From a virus, in the IMG/VR virus record IMGVR_UViG_3300008120_000623, positions 1 through 28,044 of that record: a stretch of 28,044 nucleotides of DNA. One strand, written 5' to 3'. This document shows, in pieces, positions 1 through 7,094 of this stretch. A program made the translations under genes and the position numbers. Every line of letters begins with the position of its first letter. Within the stretch, counting starts at the first letter, position 1. The notes beneath the pieces are model-generated. The model was not told the origin of the DNA, did not search any database, and was given only the letters and a program-made list of their open reading frames with translations.

Positions 1-3000
1 CTACAGCGGTTTGGGGACGGTCTGTTCTTCTCGGATCAGTTGCGGCAGCTTGAGCTCTAGCAGCTTCTGCTTGTTGTGTAGTTGCTCCTGTGGTTGGTGT
101 TGGAGTTACTGCTGTTTGGACAGCAGCGGTAGTAGGTACGTTGCTAGGCGGAGTCTGGGCTGTTGCAGATGCAGATGCAGGTGCTCCTCCACTTTTCAAC
201 AAGGCCATTATGTCTTTTTCTTCATTTCCAAATCTGTTTACTACACCGGCTTGTACGTTAGCAGTGCTGCCGCCAAAATGTTTTTTGCCGCCGTCGGCTC
301 CTCTTTCCGCATACACAGCTTTTACCAGTTGTTCATCGGTCATGCCTGGTTTGAACACACTGTTCATAATTTTCTGTGCGCCGGCGGGGCCATGTTGCAC
401 AGCAGTACTAAACAACATTTCTTGAAGAGCGCGACTACCGCTGATTCTTGATTGCAGACTTTTATCTTTTAGACCGTTTAGAGCTTGTTTATAACCTTGT
501 CCTAACCACTCATTTTCGCTATCGCCTAATGCACCACTAGCGACTACTTCTTTCCATGCGTCAACTGCTTTTCCGCTAGTACTGCCTGTATCTTTTTCTA
601 TTCCTGCCTCACGTAATTTTTTAGCAACATCACCTTTGCCAGTTTTGTCGAGGAACTTAAGAAAATCTGTCATTGCTCCTGCTTTAGATGAAATTTGTTT
701 TTTACCGTAGCTAGTACCACCTACTTTATCCCATCCAACAGTTCCGCTGCCTCGACCACCCGATTCATATTTCTCTGCTACAGCTCCTAGACCAGTACCA
801 ATAGCCGCTGATGATGCTCCACCACCTCCAACTGCCGATGCTCCAGGTTGATTACCGGGCCCTGCGGTACTACCTTGTTGTCGTCTAACTGCGCTGTCAT
901 ACATAGCTTGTGGACTAGATAGATTCACTCCTGGAGTAGATGTGCTTGCCGCCGCGGCATCTTTTGCTGTCTGTAGTTCTTTTTCTTTGGCTGCTCTAGC
1001 AGCTTCTGAAGTCTTGAGTTCTCTCTCTCTTTCTCTAGCAAGTTTTCTACCTTCTACAGTATTGAGGTCAAGTATTTTGGTAGATTTTTCTAATTCTTGA
1101 TTTTGCTGATGTTGAATTGCAAGAGCCTCATCGCCTTCAACATTAGTTTTTCTAGACATACGATTAGCAGCACGTTGAGCATCTCTAGCTGCTTCTCTTT
1201 GTTTTAAGTCTTGTCTTTCTGCAGTGGTACTTTCACGTCGAGCTTTTGCTTCATCCTTACTGATGCCGCCAAATCTCGGCCCTAAAAATTCTAGTATAGA
1301 TGTCATCAAATCTTTGAAGCCCAACACAAATACATCGTATAGTTTGTCTCCAATGGCTTGAAATGTTGTACCTAGATCCCAACCTGCGTCATACAACGAT
1401 TTGAATATCATATAAAGCAATGTTCCAACCGCTACTATTTTTATAAATGGTAATAACAGTGGCAGGGTTGCTGCAGAAAGTCTAGCCATTGAGAATGCAG
1501 CAGCTTTCGTAGCCACAGTATTTGCTCCTGCAGCTCCAGCGCTTGCGGTCATTGCTAACGTTTGCAATGCTAATTTAACATTAGCCGCTAGTATTAATCC
1601 TTTTAATGCCAAGAAGGCAGCATAAGCTCCTCCCACTACCCATGCAATAGTTTCAAAATTATCTGCTACATATTCAAACGCCGGCATCACAACTAGTTCT
1701 ACAATGTCTACTAGCATGGCAAATGCTTCCATCATGGTGTCTAGCATACCACTGTTGGCTAGAAATTTTGTAAACTCGTTGCTGGTTGCTGCAATTTTAT
1801 TTTTGTATTCCTCCATACTTGCAGGATCAAGACCTTTTGATTTTAATTCTTCTTCTTTGGCTTTACGTTCCGCAGCGGCTTTTTGTTGCTCTGCTGTGAT
1901 TTGAGCAAGATTTTTTTCTCTAGCTGCTGCATCTGCCGCACCAACAAAAAAGCGTTTACTGGCTTCATCGCCGTACAGTGCCATATTTTCAGCAGTTCCA
2001 GATTTAACAAACGCTTGGGTTTCTCGTTGATAAGCTGCATTAAGTTTATTAGCTTGGTCAGCGCCCAATTTACCAGTGGTTCGAATCTGTTGATTAAGAC
2101 TCATCATATTCTTAGCACTGTCAGGCAAGAACGCCAGAGCTTTTTTACCAGCTTCACTGGTTGCTGTACCTGTAGCAATAATTTCTTTCATGCCTTCTTG
2201 ATGTTCAGCTGGAATCGAATCCATTAAATTTTGTAGATTCTTTTGACTTTCTACATCCATCTTGCTCATGATAAAACGGAATTGAGCATCTTTTAATCTG
2301 GCATTTCGTTCACCTTCCAATTCTTGTTTATTTTTTCCTGTCAACTTGGTCAAGGCGTCAAGGTCTTTTAGATATGACCCTGTACTGGCTATTAATTGTG
2401 AGTTACTCATGCCTTGTAGACTACCAGTCTTGGCCAACTGTCCAGCGTATGTGGCCATACCTTCATTGATTGCTTCAGTTGAATAACCCAATCGATTAAG
2501 ATCCGCAGCTAACGCGGTACCTTTGATCTGTTTGCCTAGAGCTCCAAGTCTTCTTGCGCCTGCTTCACTGTCTCCGCCCAGCAGTGCAAGGTCCTTGCCT
2601 GTCTTGGCAATGATACCACTGAACTGATCAAAAGTTAGTCCGGCTCCTGTGGCAGAATTTATCATCTCTGTCATGCTGCCGCCAAAGTTTGCGCCAACGC
2701 TGGCAGATTTTTTAAATGCGTCGTAGGTTTTTTCAGCAGCTCCTGCCACTGCGCCAAACATGCCGCTGAGCACACCTCCTACCACTGGTATCTGTGAAAA
2801 CACCTGCGCTGTTGAAGTGAGGCTGTTGCCTAGATTGGCCAGTGAGCTCAACATATTGGTCATTCCGCTAGCGGCACCGGCTGCTGCGCTTCCTAATCCA
2901 GACATGGCACCTTTGATGCCAGTTAAGGTTTGAATATATTCTTTCTGTGCTTTTATGGCCTGTTTCTGAGCATCAATATTTTTCTTTTGCTCTTTGGTTA

Positions 3001-3280
3001 ATCCTTTGGTGGCTTCTGTATTTTCTTCCGTTTCGTCGGTGTTGTCTTCTAGTGCTTCAGCATTTTTTTCTGCTTCTAGAGCAGCTTTTTTGGATGCGGC
3101 CGCTAGTTTTTTTAATTCTTTTTCAAGTTCTTGTTGTGATTTGGCACGTGCCGCTTTGTCTTTGCCAGTGTTATTGACCATGACTGTCATGGCCGCAAGA
3201 AGTTGCTTCAGCGTGGCTTCTGTAGCTGCATTGTTTAGTTGTATCGGTTGACCGCCAAGATCACCTGTGACTTCTGCCAT
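1..3280 (-). CDS. Tape-measure-like tail protein with peptidoglycan-hydrolase domain (partial)
   Basis: Open for 1093 codons from the ATG at 3280 to the left edge, with no stop in the window, so the C-terminus is missing. Residues about 30-110 are charged and coiled-coil-like (Lys/Glu/Ala-rich). A Gly/Ala-rich stretch follows, then hydrophobic segments near residues 547-572 and 606-626, as is common in tape measures. From about residue 830 a domain resembles the C-terminal cell-wall hydrolase of VgrG3-type spikes: YESGG at 838-842 (E839 a candidate catalytic Glu), then SYGKKQIS, STAVQHG and a downstream YAERG. It probably sets tail length and cuts peptidoglycan during DNA injection. The start is supported by an AGGAT-type ribosome site about 11 bases upstream. 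It is divergent from gp26. The tape-measure call rests on size, composition and context; the hydrolase call on motifs. Confidence 0.8.
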   Translation of the reverse strand, partial: MAEVTGDLGGQPIQLNNAATEATLKQLLAAMTVMVNNTGKDKAARAKSQQELEKELKKLAAASKKAALEAEKNAEALEDNTDETEENTEATKGLTKEQKKNIDAQKQAIKAQKEYIQTLTGIKGAMSGLGSAAAGAASGMTNMLSSLANLGNSLTSTAQVFSQIPVVGGVLSGMFGAVAGAAEKTYDAFKKSASVGANFGGSMTEMINSATGAGLTFDQFSGIIAKTGKDLALLGGDSEAGARRLGALGKQIKGTALAADLNRLGYSTEAINEGMATYAGQLAKTGSLQGMSNSQLIASTGSYLKDLDALTKLTGKNKQELEGERNARLKDAQFRFIMSKMDVESQKNLQNLMDSIPAEHQEGMKEIIATGTATSEAGKKALAFLPDSAKNMMSLNQQIRTTGKLGADQANKLNAAYQRETQAFVKSGTAENMALYGDEASKRFFVGAADAAAREKNLAQITAEQQKAAAERKAKEEELKSKGLDPASMEEYKNKIAATSNEFTKFLANSGMLDTMMEAFAMLVDIVELVVMPAFEYVADNFETIAWVVGGAYAAFLALKGLILAANVKLALQTLAMTASAGAAGANTVATKAAAFSMARLSAATLPLLLPFIKIVAVGTLLYMIFKSLYDAGWDLGTTFQAIGDKLYDVFVLGFKDLMTSILEFLGPRFGGISKDEAKARRESTTAERQDLKQREAARDAQRAANRMSRKTNVEGDEALAIQHQQNQELEKSTKILDLNTVEGRKLARERERELKTSEAARAAKEKELQTAKDAAAASTSTPGVNLSSPQAMYDSAVRRQQGSTAGPGNQPGASAVGGGGASSAAIGTGLGAVAEKYESGGRGSGTVGWDKVGGTSYGKKQISSKAGAMTDFLKFLDKTGKGDVAKKLREAGIEKDTGSTSGKAVDAWKEVVASGALGDSENEWLGQGYKQALNGLKDKSLQSRISGSRALQEMLFSTAVQHGPAGAQKIMNSVFKPGMTDEQLVKAVYAERGADGGKKHFGGSTANVQAGVVNRFGNEEKDIMALLKSGGAPASASATAQTPPSNVPTTAAVQTAVTPTPTTGATTQQAEAARAQAAATDPRRTDRPQTAV

Positions 3281-3306
3281 TAAGTAGATATCCTAAAAAC
3301 TGCGTA

Positions 3307-3314
3307 TATAAATA
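3307..3314 (+). promoter_or_regulatory. T4-type late promoter for gp26
   Basis: An exact match to the T4 late promoter consensus TATAAATA, 33 bases before the gp26 ATG. Initiation would be expected near 3325. No -35 element is needed for gp55-type late promoters. The gp26 ribosome site (CGGAG, about 3337-3341) lies 6 bases before the start. Confidence 0.75.
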
Positions 3315-3329
3315 CACGACTAGATAAAG

Positions 3330-3337
3330 TATTTATC
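3330..3337 (-). promoter_or_regulatory. Late-promoter-like element for the tape-measure gene
   Basis: On the minus strand this reads GATAAATA, one base off the T4 late promoter consensus TATAAATA. It lies about 50 bases upstream of the tape-measure ATG and would be recognised by gp55. It interlocks with the opposing late promoter at 3307-3314. Confidence 0.5.
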
Positions 3338-3347
3338 GGAGATAAAA

Positions 3348-4214
3348 ATGCCAGATCAAACTATTCCACAACCTGTAAAAAAAGCCAATCCGCTTGCCAA
3401 TTATTTTAGGCAGCCAAAAATGTACCTGCGACTGCCCAGTCACGGAAAATTTTATCCAGAGGGTGCATTGGATGCAAGTGAAATAGGTGAGTATCCTGTG
3501 TATGCAATGACTGCCAAAGATGAGTTGATGTTCAAAACTCCAGATGCACTAATGAACGGACAGGCCACTGTGGAAGTTATCAAAAGCTGTGTGCCTGCTA
3601 TAAAAAATCCCTGGCAGATGCCCAGCCTGGATCTAGATGCTGTGTTGATTGCCATAAGGATGGCAACTTTTGGTGAACAAATGGATATGAATGCGACCTG
3701 TCCTTCTTGCCAGCATTTCAATGATTTCACATTGAATCTAGTTCATTATCTCGATAAAATTGCTGACACAGAATACAACACTGAAATAAATGTATCACCA
3801 TTAACCATCCACATAAGACCCTATAGTTATAAAGAAATCAGTAGAACAGCTTTGAAGGGGCTAGAACAACAAAAAATATTTAATATTGTTAACAGCGAAG
3901 ACATGCCGGATGAAGAAAAAATTGAAAAATTTGGAGACAGTTTTGTTAAACTTACAGAACTTACTGTGGATGTAGTAGCGGGCTGTGTGACTAAAATTTC
4001 TACTCCAGATGGTGATGTTGATGATCTTGATTCCATAAAAGAATTTATTGGAAATGCTCCTAGTGATGTGTTTAATGCTGTAAACGATAGAATCATGGAT
4101 ATGAAAGATCAACTAACTCTAAAAGCTCAAGATGTTGAATGTACAGAATGCAAGCATCATTGGACTGTTGATGTTACTATGGATCAGACAAATTTTTTCG
4201 GCAAAGGGTCTTAA
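3348..4214 (+). CDS. 26: gp26-like baseplate hub assembly protein
   Basis: 288 aa, somewhat longer than T4 gp26 (208 aa). It resembles the T4 baseplate hub family (T4_baseplate): an N-terminal PxxKMYLRLPSHGKFYPEG-type motif (residues 23-39), then a mixed alpha/beta body. Two CxxC knuckles, C118/C121 and C265/C268, could bind one zinc between them. gp26 acts in assembly of the central hub at the start of tail formation. The ATG has a good GGAG site 6 bases upstream and an exact late promoter. The stop at 4212-4214 lies just beyond a run AAATTTTTTC (4190-4199) in slippery register, and the -1 frame continues into a gp51-like extension. The 288-aa form would therefore be the unshifted product. 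Confidence 0.85.
   Translation: MPDQTIPQPVKKANPLANYFRQPKMYLRLPSHGKFYPEGALDASEIGEYPVYAMTAKDELMFKTPDALMNGQATVEVIKSCVPAIKNPWQMPSLDLDAVLIAIRMATFGEQMDMNATCPSCQHFNDFTLNLVHYLDKIADTEYNTEINVSPLTIHIRPYSYKEISRTALKGLEQQKIFNIVNSEDMPDEEKIEKFGDSFVKLTELTVDVVAGCVTKISTPDGDVDDLDSIKEFIGNAPSDVFNAVNDRIMDMKDQLTLKAQDVECTECKHHWTVDVTMDQTNFFGKGS
4190..4199 (+). promoter_or_regulatory. Candidate -1 programmed frameshift site (double slippery heptamer)
   Basis: In the gp26 frame this reads A AAT TTT TTC. It contains two overlapping X XXY YYZ heptamers: A AAT TTT (4190-4196) and T TTT TTC (4193-4199). Slipping back one base at either gives the same product, ...NFFRQRV..., joining gp26 residue 283 to a 75-codon extension after one shared Phe codon, about 359 aa in total. 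The -1 frame has a TGA at 4169-4171, so it opens just ahead of the site. Confidence 0.6.
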
Positions 4215-4426
4215 CACTGCCTCAGGCTGAGATCCTAGAATATGTTAAGTCGTTGGAAAAAGAGGCAGTGGCAATTAAAAAAGATGCATTAAAGATCTGT
4301 TGGTATATGAGAGGAATGAGCTACGAAGAATCGATGAATCTTAGCTATGAAGAAAGAACACTTGTTGGTGAGATTATAAAAGAAAATTTGGAAACCACAA
4401 AGAAAAGCGGATTACCGTTCTTCTAA
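4199..4426 (+). CDS. 51: gp51-like hub-assembly extension, probably made by frameshift from gp26
   Basis: This reading frame encodes about 75 residues, from RQRVLTLPQAEILEYVKSLE to a C-terminus KKSGLPFF. It is helical and charged, with the conserved-looking core CWYMRGMSYEE. It resembles the short gp51-annotated proteins that follow gp26 in marine T4-like phages; T4 gp51 itself is much longer, so strict homology is uncertain. No ATG exists in this frame before 4307, which would leave only 39 codons. The only other start with a plausible ribosome site is a CTG at 4217 behind AAAGGG (4203-4208). Because the frame opens only just upstream of a slippery heptamer, the simplest reading is a gp26-gp51 fusion made by a fraction of ribosomes. 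Confidence 0.65.
   Translation, partial: RQRVLTLPQAEILEYVKSLEKEAVAIKKDALKICWYMRGMSYEESMNLSYEERTLVGEIIKENLETTKKSGLPFF
4215..4270 (+). promoter_or_regulatory. Candidate stem-loop downstream of the frameshift site
   Basis: CACTGCCTC (4215-4223) and GAGGCAGTG (4262-4270) are perfect 9-base complements closing a 38-base loop. The stem starts 15 bases after the slippery run, longer than the usual 5-9 base spacer of stimulatory structures. It could pause ribosomes at the shift site or be coincidental. Confidence 0.35.
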
Positions 4427-4428
4427 TA

Positions 4429-4454
4429 AAAAAGGACTCCTAGGAGTCCTTTTT
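4429..4454. terminator. Bidirectional intrinsic terminator between convergent genes
   Basis: A perfect 26-base palindrome with arms AAAAAGGACTCC and GGAGTCCTTTTT around TA. It gives a GC-rich hairpin followed by a T run on both strands. It sits 2 bases after the gp51-like stop (4426) and 5 bases from the end of the opposing gene (4460), so it can end transcripts from both sides. Confidence 0.9.
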
Positions 4455-4459
4455 GTTTG

Positions 4460-4846
4460 TTAACGCTTTCTAAATAAACTAAAGCCTTCGGCCATCATTG
4501 GCCTAGTTCTAATAATGCTATCAGACGTTGGTCCCATAATACGTTCACGTTCAGCATCAATAGTTGCTTGATCTGGTGCTGCTGGCTTCTTTTTTGGTTC
4601 GGTAGCCTGTTGTTTTGCTGCATTGGCTTCTCTTCTTTTTACAGCTCTAGGATCTTGACTCAGTTGTCCTTTTACTCTGCCACCTGTTTTCTTAGTTGTT
4701 ACTGCTGGTACTGCTGTTGGCTCAGCTGCTGGTGCCGCATTTGGATTACCAGGCCTGGCTGTATTTGTTTTGCTTACTGGAGCATTGGCCATTGTGTTTG
4801 GTTCTGCTGCTCCACCTTTGGCCAGTTGTCCTGCCATCGCACCCAT
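4460..4846 (-). CDS. C-terminal part of a frame-broken internal-head-type protein
   Basis: As an independent ORF this is 128 aa from an ATG at 4846, but the same frame is open upstream to about 5092. There it reads KPAAGAAPTKPAAGKPGASPAAGG, continuing the Pro/Ala/Gly-rich style of the gene ahead. It is therefore more likely the 3' part of one gene starting at 5577. The part after the break is a low-complexity linker, an Ala/Lys-rich segment and a basic C-terminus ending in SLFRKR. Joining the parts by adding one base near 5052-5055 gives about 372 aa. No enzymatic domain is visible. It ends 5 bases from the shared terminator. Confidence 0.5.
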   Translation of the reverse strand: MGAMAGQLAKGGAAEPNTMANAPVSKTNTARPGNPNAAPAAEPTAVPAVTTKKTGGRVKGQLSQDPRAVKRREANAAKQQATEPKKKPAAPDQATIDAERERIMGPTSDSIIRTRPMMAEGFSLFRKR

Positions 4847-4911
4847 TGCTCCTGCACCTGGATCTGCTGCTGGAGCAGATGTAGCTGCTGCTTTATCTGC
4901 TTTTTGTTTTG

Positions 4912-5577
4912 CTAAACCTGCATCTCTTTCTGCTTGAGAATTAAATGGTAATCCAGTGTTTCCGTCATATCCAAACCCTGTGCCTCCGGCTGCAGGACTG
5001 GCGCCTGGTTTTCCTGCTGCTGGCTTAGTTGGTGCTGCGCCTGCTGCTGGCTTTTGTTCAGAATACGTTGTTTGCCTTTTTTGTCTAACTTGTCAATATT
5101 TGCCTTAACTTGTGCATACATGGTTTGTCCAGCTGCTGATGGATCTTGCCCTGCTGTAGCTGCCGCTGTTTTGTCTGCTGCTACTTTAGCCTGACCAGCT
5201 AATGTCTTTGCTGGTGCAGTACCGGCAGGCCCGGATTTATTTACAGCTCCTGCTCCTGGTTGTGTAGTTGGACCACCAACTGGTGCACCACCTGCTGCTG
5301 GCTTTGTTTTAGCTGTTGGAGTTGTAGTTACTGCACCACCTGCTGTACCATCAGTTGCCGGATCGGCTTCGATATCATCTCCTGCTCCTCCAACTGTAGT
5401 TTTACCTGCTTGATAGCCTTTCGCTAGAGCTTTACCCGCTCCTACAACACCACCTGCTACGGCTCCTATGCCTTTGGCAACTGTTCCTGCTACCTTGCCA
5501 ATTCCGGCGCCAATTTTATTTAGAAGAGGGCCTTCATCTACTTGCTGACTTTCAACTAATATTTCTGAGATTTTCAT
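4912..5577 (-). CDS. N-terminal part of a frame-broken protein with a capsid-targeting-like N-terminus
   Basis: The start is MKISEILVESQQVDEGP. Positions 7-10 (LVE|S) and 13-16 (VDE|G) resemble gp21 prohead-protease sites, and the first nine residues resemble the targeting propeptides of T4 internal head proteins. After this comes a Gly/Ala-rich hydrophobic stretch (about 20-60), a Pro/Ala/Thr linker, and a YAQVK...KLDKKGKQR motif also found at the end of the next gene. Beyond KGKQRIL the annotated frame turns into atypical Gln-rich sequence (SQQQAQHQLSQQQ), while the -1 frame keeps the Ala/Pro/Gly style. A missing A in the run at 5052-5055 would explain this. The start lies 1 base after the upstream stop, so both genes share one transcript. 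Confidence 0.6.
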   Translation of the reverse strand: MKISEILVESQQVDEGPLLNKIGAGIGKVAGTVAKGIGAVAGGVVGAGKALAKGYQAGKTTVGGAGDDIEADPATDGTAGGAVTTTPTAKTKPAAGGAPVGGPTTQPGAGAVNKSGPAGTAPAKTLAGQAKVAADKTAAATAGQDPSAAGQTMYAQVKANIDKLDKKGKQRILNKSQQQAQHQLSQQQENQAPVLQPEAQGLDMTETLDYHLILKQKEMQV

Positions 5578-5578
5578 G

Positions 5579-7057
5579 TTATGAAGTTCCTAATTGTTTT
5601 TGTAAGTAGGCTGTAAGACGTTGTTTGCCTTTCTTATCTAGTTTTTCTAAATCTGTTTTAACTTGTGCGTACAACGAAGTAGCTGCCTGTGCATTACCTG
5701 AAGCAATTTTCATCGACTTATACACGGTATCAATGGCTGCGGTATCAATACCTTGACTCGTTAAAAACTTTTTAAGTTCTTCACTGTCAGTAGGTGCTCC
5801 TGCTTTCTGCCATGCTGAATTTAATTTGTCAGCAGTGATTTTGGTAGTTAGATTGGTACCAACTGTGCGAGCCTTGTTCATGACCTTGCCAGCTAGACCC
5901 TTGATGGCATCCATTGGCCCTTCGTTGAGTTGAGATTCAGTGATGCGTTTGAACACTAGATACACTTGTCCTTCACTTAAAGGACGATTATGTTGTTCTA
6001 TAGATTCTTTTTTGTCTAGACTGCCTTTGACTCCTGCGCCGGCAACTGCACCTTGTGCAGCAGCCCCAAGATATTTTGTCGCTTCTTGAGCAGCCTGCGC
6101 CGCTTGGCTGATCATAGTTCTACTAGCTTGATCAGAAGCTATTTGAGCTATGTATTGTTTATCATTAAATGTATCAGCAATAAGGCCTTCGAGTGACTTC
6201 CAAGTGGCTGCACTTTGTTCATAGTTACCTGCTTTCCAATATTGTCCCGCTTCTCTAAACAATTTTCCAGCGGTGTTTATATCTTCTGGTCTACCCACCA
6301 GCCCTTTAATTTCAAAGTTGGCCCAACGTGTGCCTAGTTCTCCACCAACTTCATCAAATACCTGATTCATGTTCAATCTAAGAGCATTTGGAAACAGATT
6401 ATCTTTAACTACCTGCGCACCGCCTTTGATTGCATCACCTAACAATTCAAAAGTTTTACCTGCAATGAAACCATATGCAGCTGTCTTAATACCTTTGCCA
6501 ATAGCTGTTGAAAGTTTTTCACCTTTGAGCAATTCCACAGCACCACGTAGTACTTGACCTGCTATAGCACCGCCAACTGGTCCGCCAGCCAATGAAGCGA
6601 TCGCAGTAAGCACACCAACGATTGCTGCTGTTTTTCCAGGATTCTCTTTAGCCCATAGCCCTATTTGAGAAATACCATCTAGTATTTTGCTGTCCGGAAA
6701 CTTGGTATTAATTTTATTCTTTAATTGATCAAACTTTTGATCAAAGGCTTTAACTGGAGTCGTATCCTGGAGCCATTTACCGATATTATCAACAATTTCG
6801 TTGGCTTTTTTTGCAACATCAACTCCTTGGCCCAACATGGTTCTATTACCGCCTGCGTCAGTTGCAGATTTTTCAATAGCCCCGAATATATTTTTTATCT
6901 GATCAGCGGTTAGACTGGCTTCTATTAAAGGTCGAAACTCACGGTGAATGCCTTCAACAATTTCACGCTGCTTGGCATCAAGGTCATGACACGATTCTAA
7001 TAAAATTCTATTAGAATTTGCCATATGTTGTTCAAATAATATATTGCTGATCCGCAT
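5579..7057 (-). CDS. Candidate internal head protein with two processed-module signatures
   Basis: 492 aa, start MRISNILFEQHMANSNRILLES. The N-terminus resembles a capsid-targeting propeptide, with (L/I)xE sites near residues 9, 20 and 42. The middle holds Gly/Ala-rich hydrophobic stretches (about 140-180 and 190-215) that could touch membrane. At 360-382 lies a second cluster, LSE|G, ITE|S and LNE|GP, followed by a 110-residue C-terminal unit ending YAQVKTDLEKLDKKGKQRL. That unit has the same layout as the neighbouring 5577 gene, suggesting duplication and fusion. There is no recognisable enzyme motif. The ribosome site AGGGAAG lies about 8 bases before the ATG, and a late-promoter-like ACAATAAATA sits 28 bases upstream. 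The real function is unknown. Confidence 0.7.
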   Translation of the reverse strand: MRISNILFEQHMANSNRILLESCHDLDAKQREIVEGIHREFRPLIEASLTADQIKNIFGAIEKSATDAGGNRTMLGQGVDVAKKANEIVDNIGKWLQDTTPVKAFDQKFDQLKNKINTKFPDSKILDGISQIGLWAKENPGKTAAIVGVLTAIASLAGGPVGGAIAGQVLRGAVELLKGEKLSTAIGKGIKTAAYGFIAGKTFELLGDAIKGGAQVVKDNLFPNALRLNMNQVFDEVGGELGTRWANFEIKGLVGRPEDINTAGKLFREAGQYWKAGNYEQSAATWKSLEGLIADTFNDKQYIAQIASDQASRTMISQAAQAAQEATKYLGAAAQGAVAGAGVKGSLDKKESIEQHNRPLSEGQVYLVFKRITESQLNEGPMDAIKGLAGKVMNKARTVGTNLTTKITADKLNSAWQKAGAPTDSEELKKFLTSQGIDTAAIDTVYKSMKIASGNAQAATSLYAQVKTDLEKLDKKGKQRLTAYLQKQLGTS

Positions 7058-7084
7058 GAGTATTCTTCCCTGAAATTACTATGT

Positions 7085-7094
7085 TATTTATTGT
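7085..7094 (-). promoter_or_regulatory. Late-promoter-like element for the internal-head-type gene pair
   Basis: The minus strand reads ACAATAAATA, identical over ten bases to the element in front of gp48 (11914-11923 on the plus strand). It is a one-base variant of the TATAAATA late consensus, 28 bases upstream of the ATG at 7057. Confidence 0.6.

Noticed and set aside
11-451. Plus-strand reading frames of 146 and 111 aa over the tape-measure gene
   Set aside because: They are antisense to a continuous, well-structured minus-strand frame with recognisable hydrolase motifs, and are Cys/Ser- or Ala/Pro-rich in a way typical of shadows.
5077-5082. A6 run on the minus strand as the frameshift point of the 5577 gene
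   Set aside because: Shifting there would lose KGKQR, which is shared with the neighbouring gene; the A4 run at 5052-5055 keeps it. Not fully excluded.
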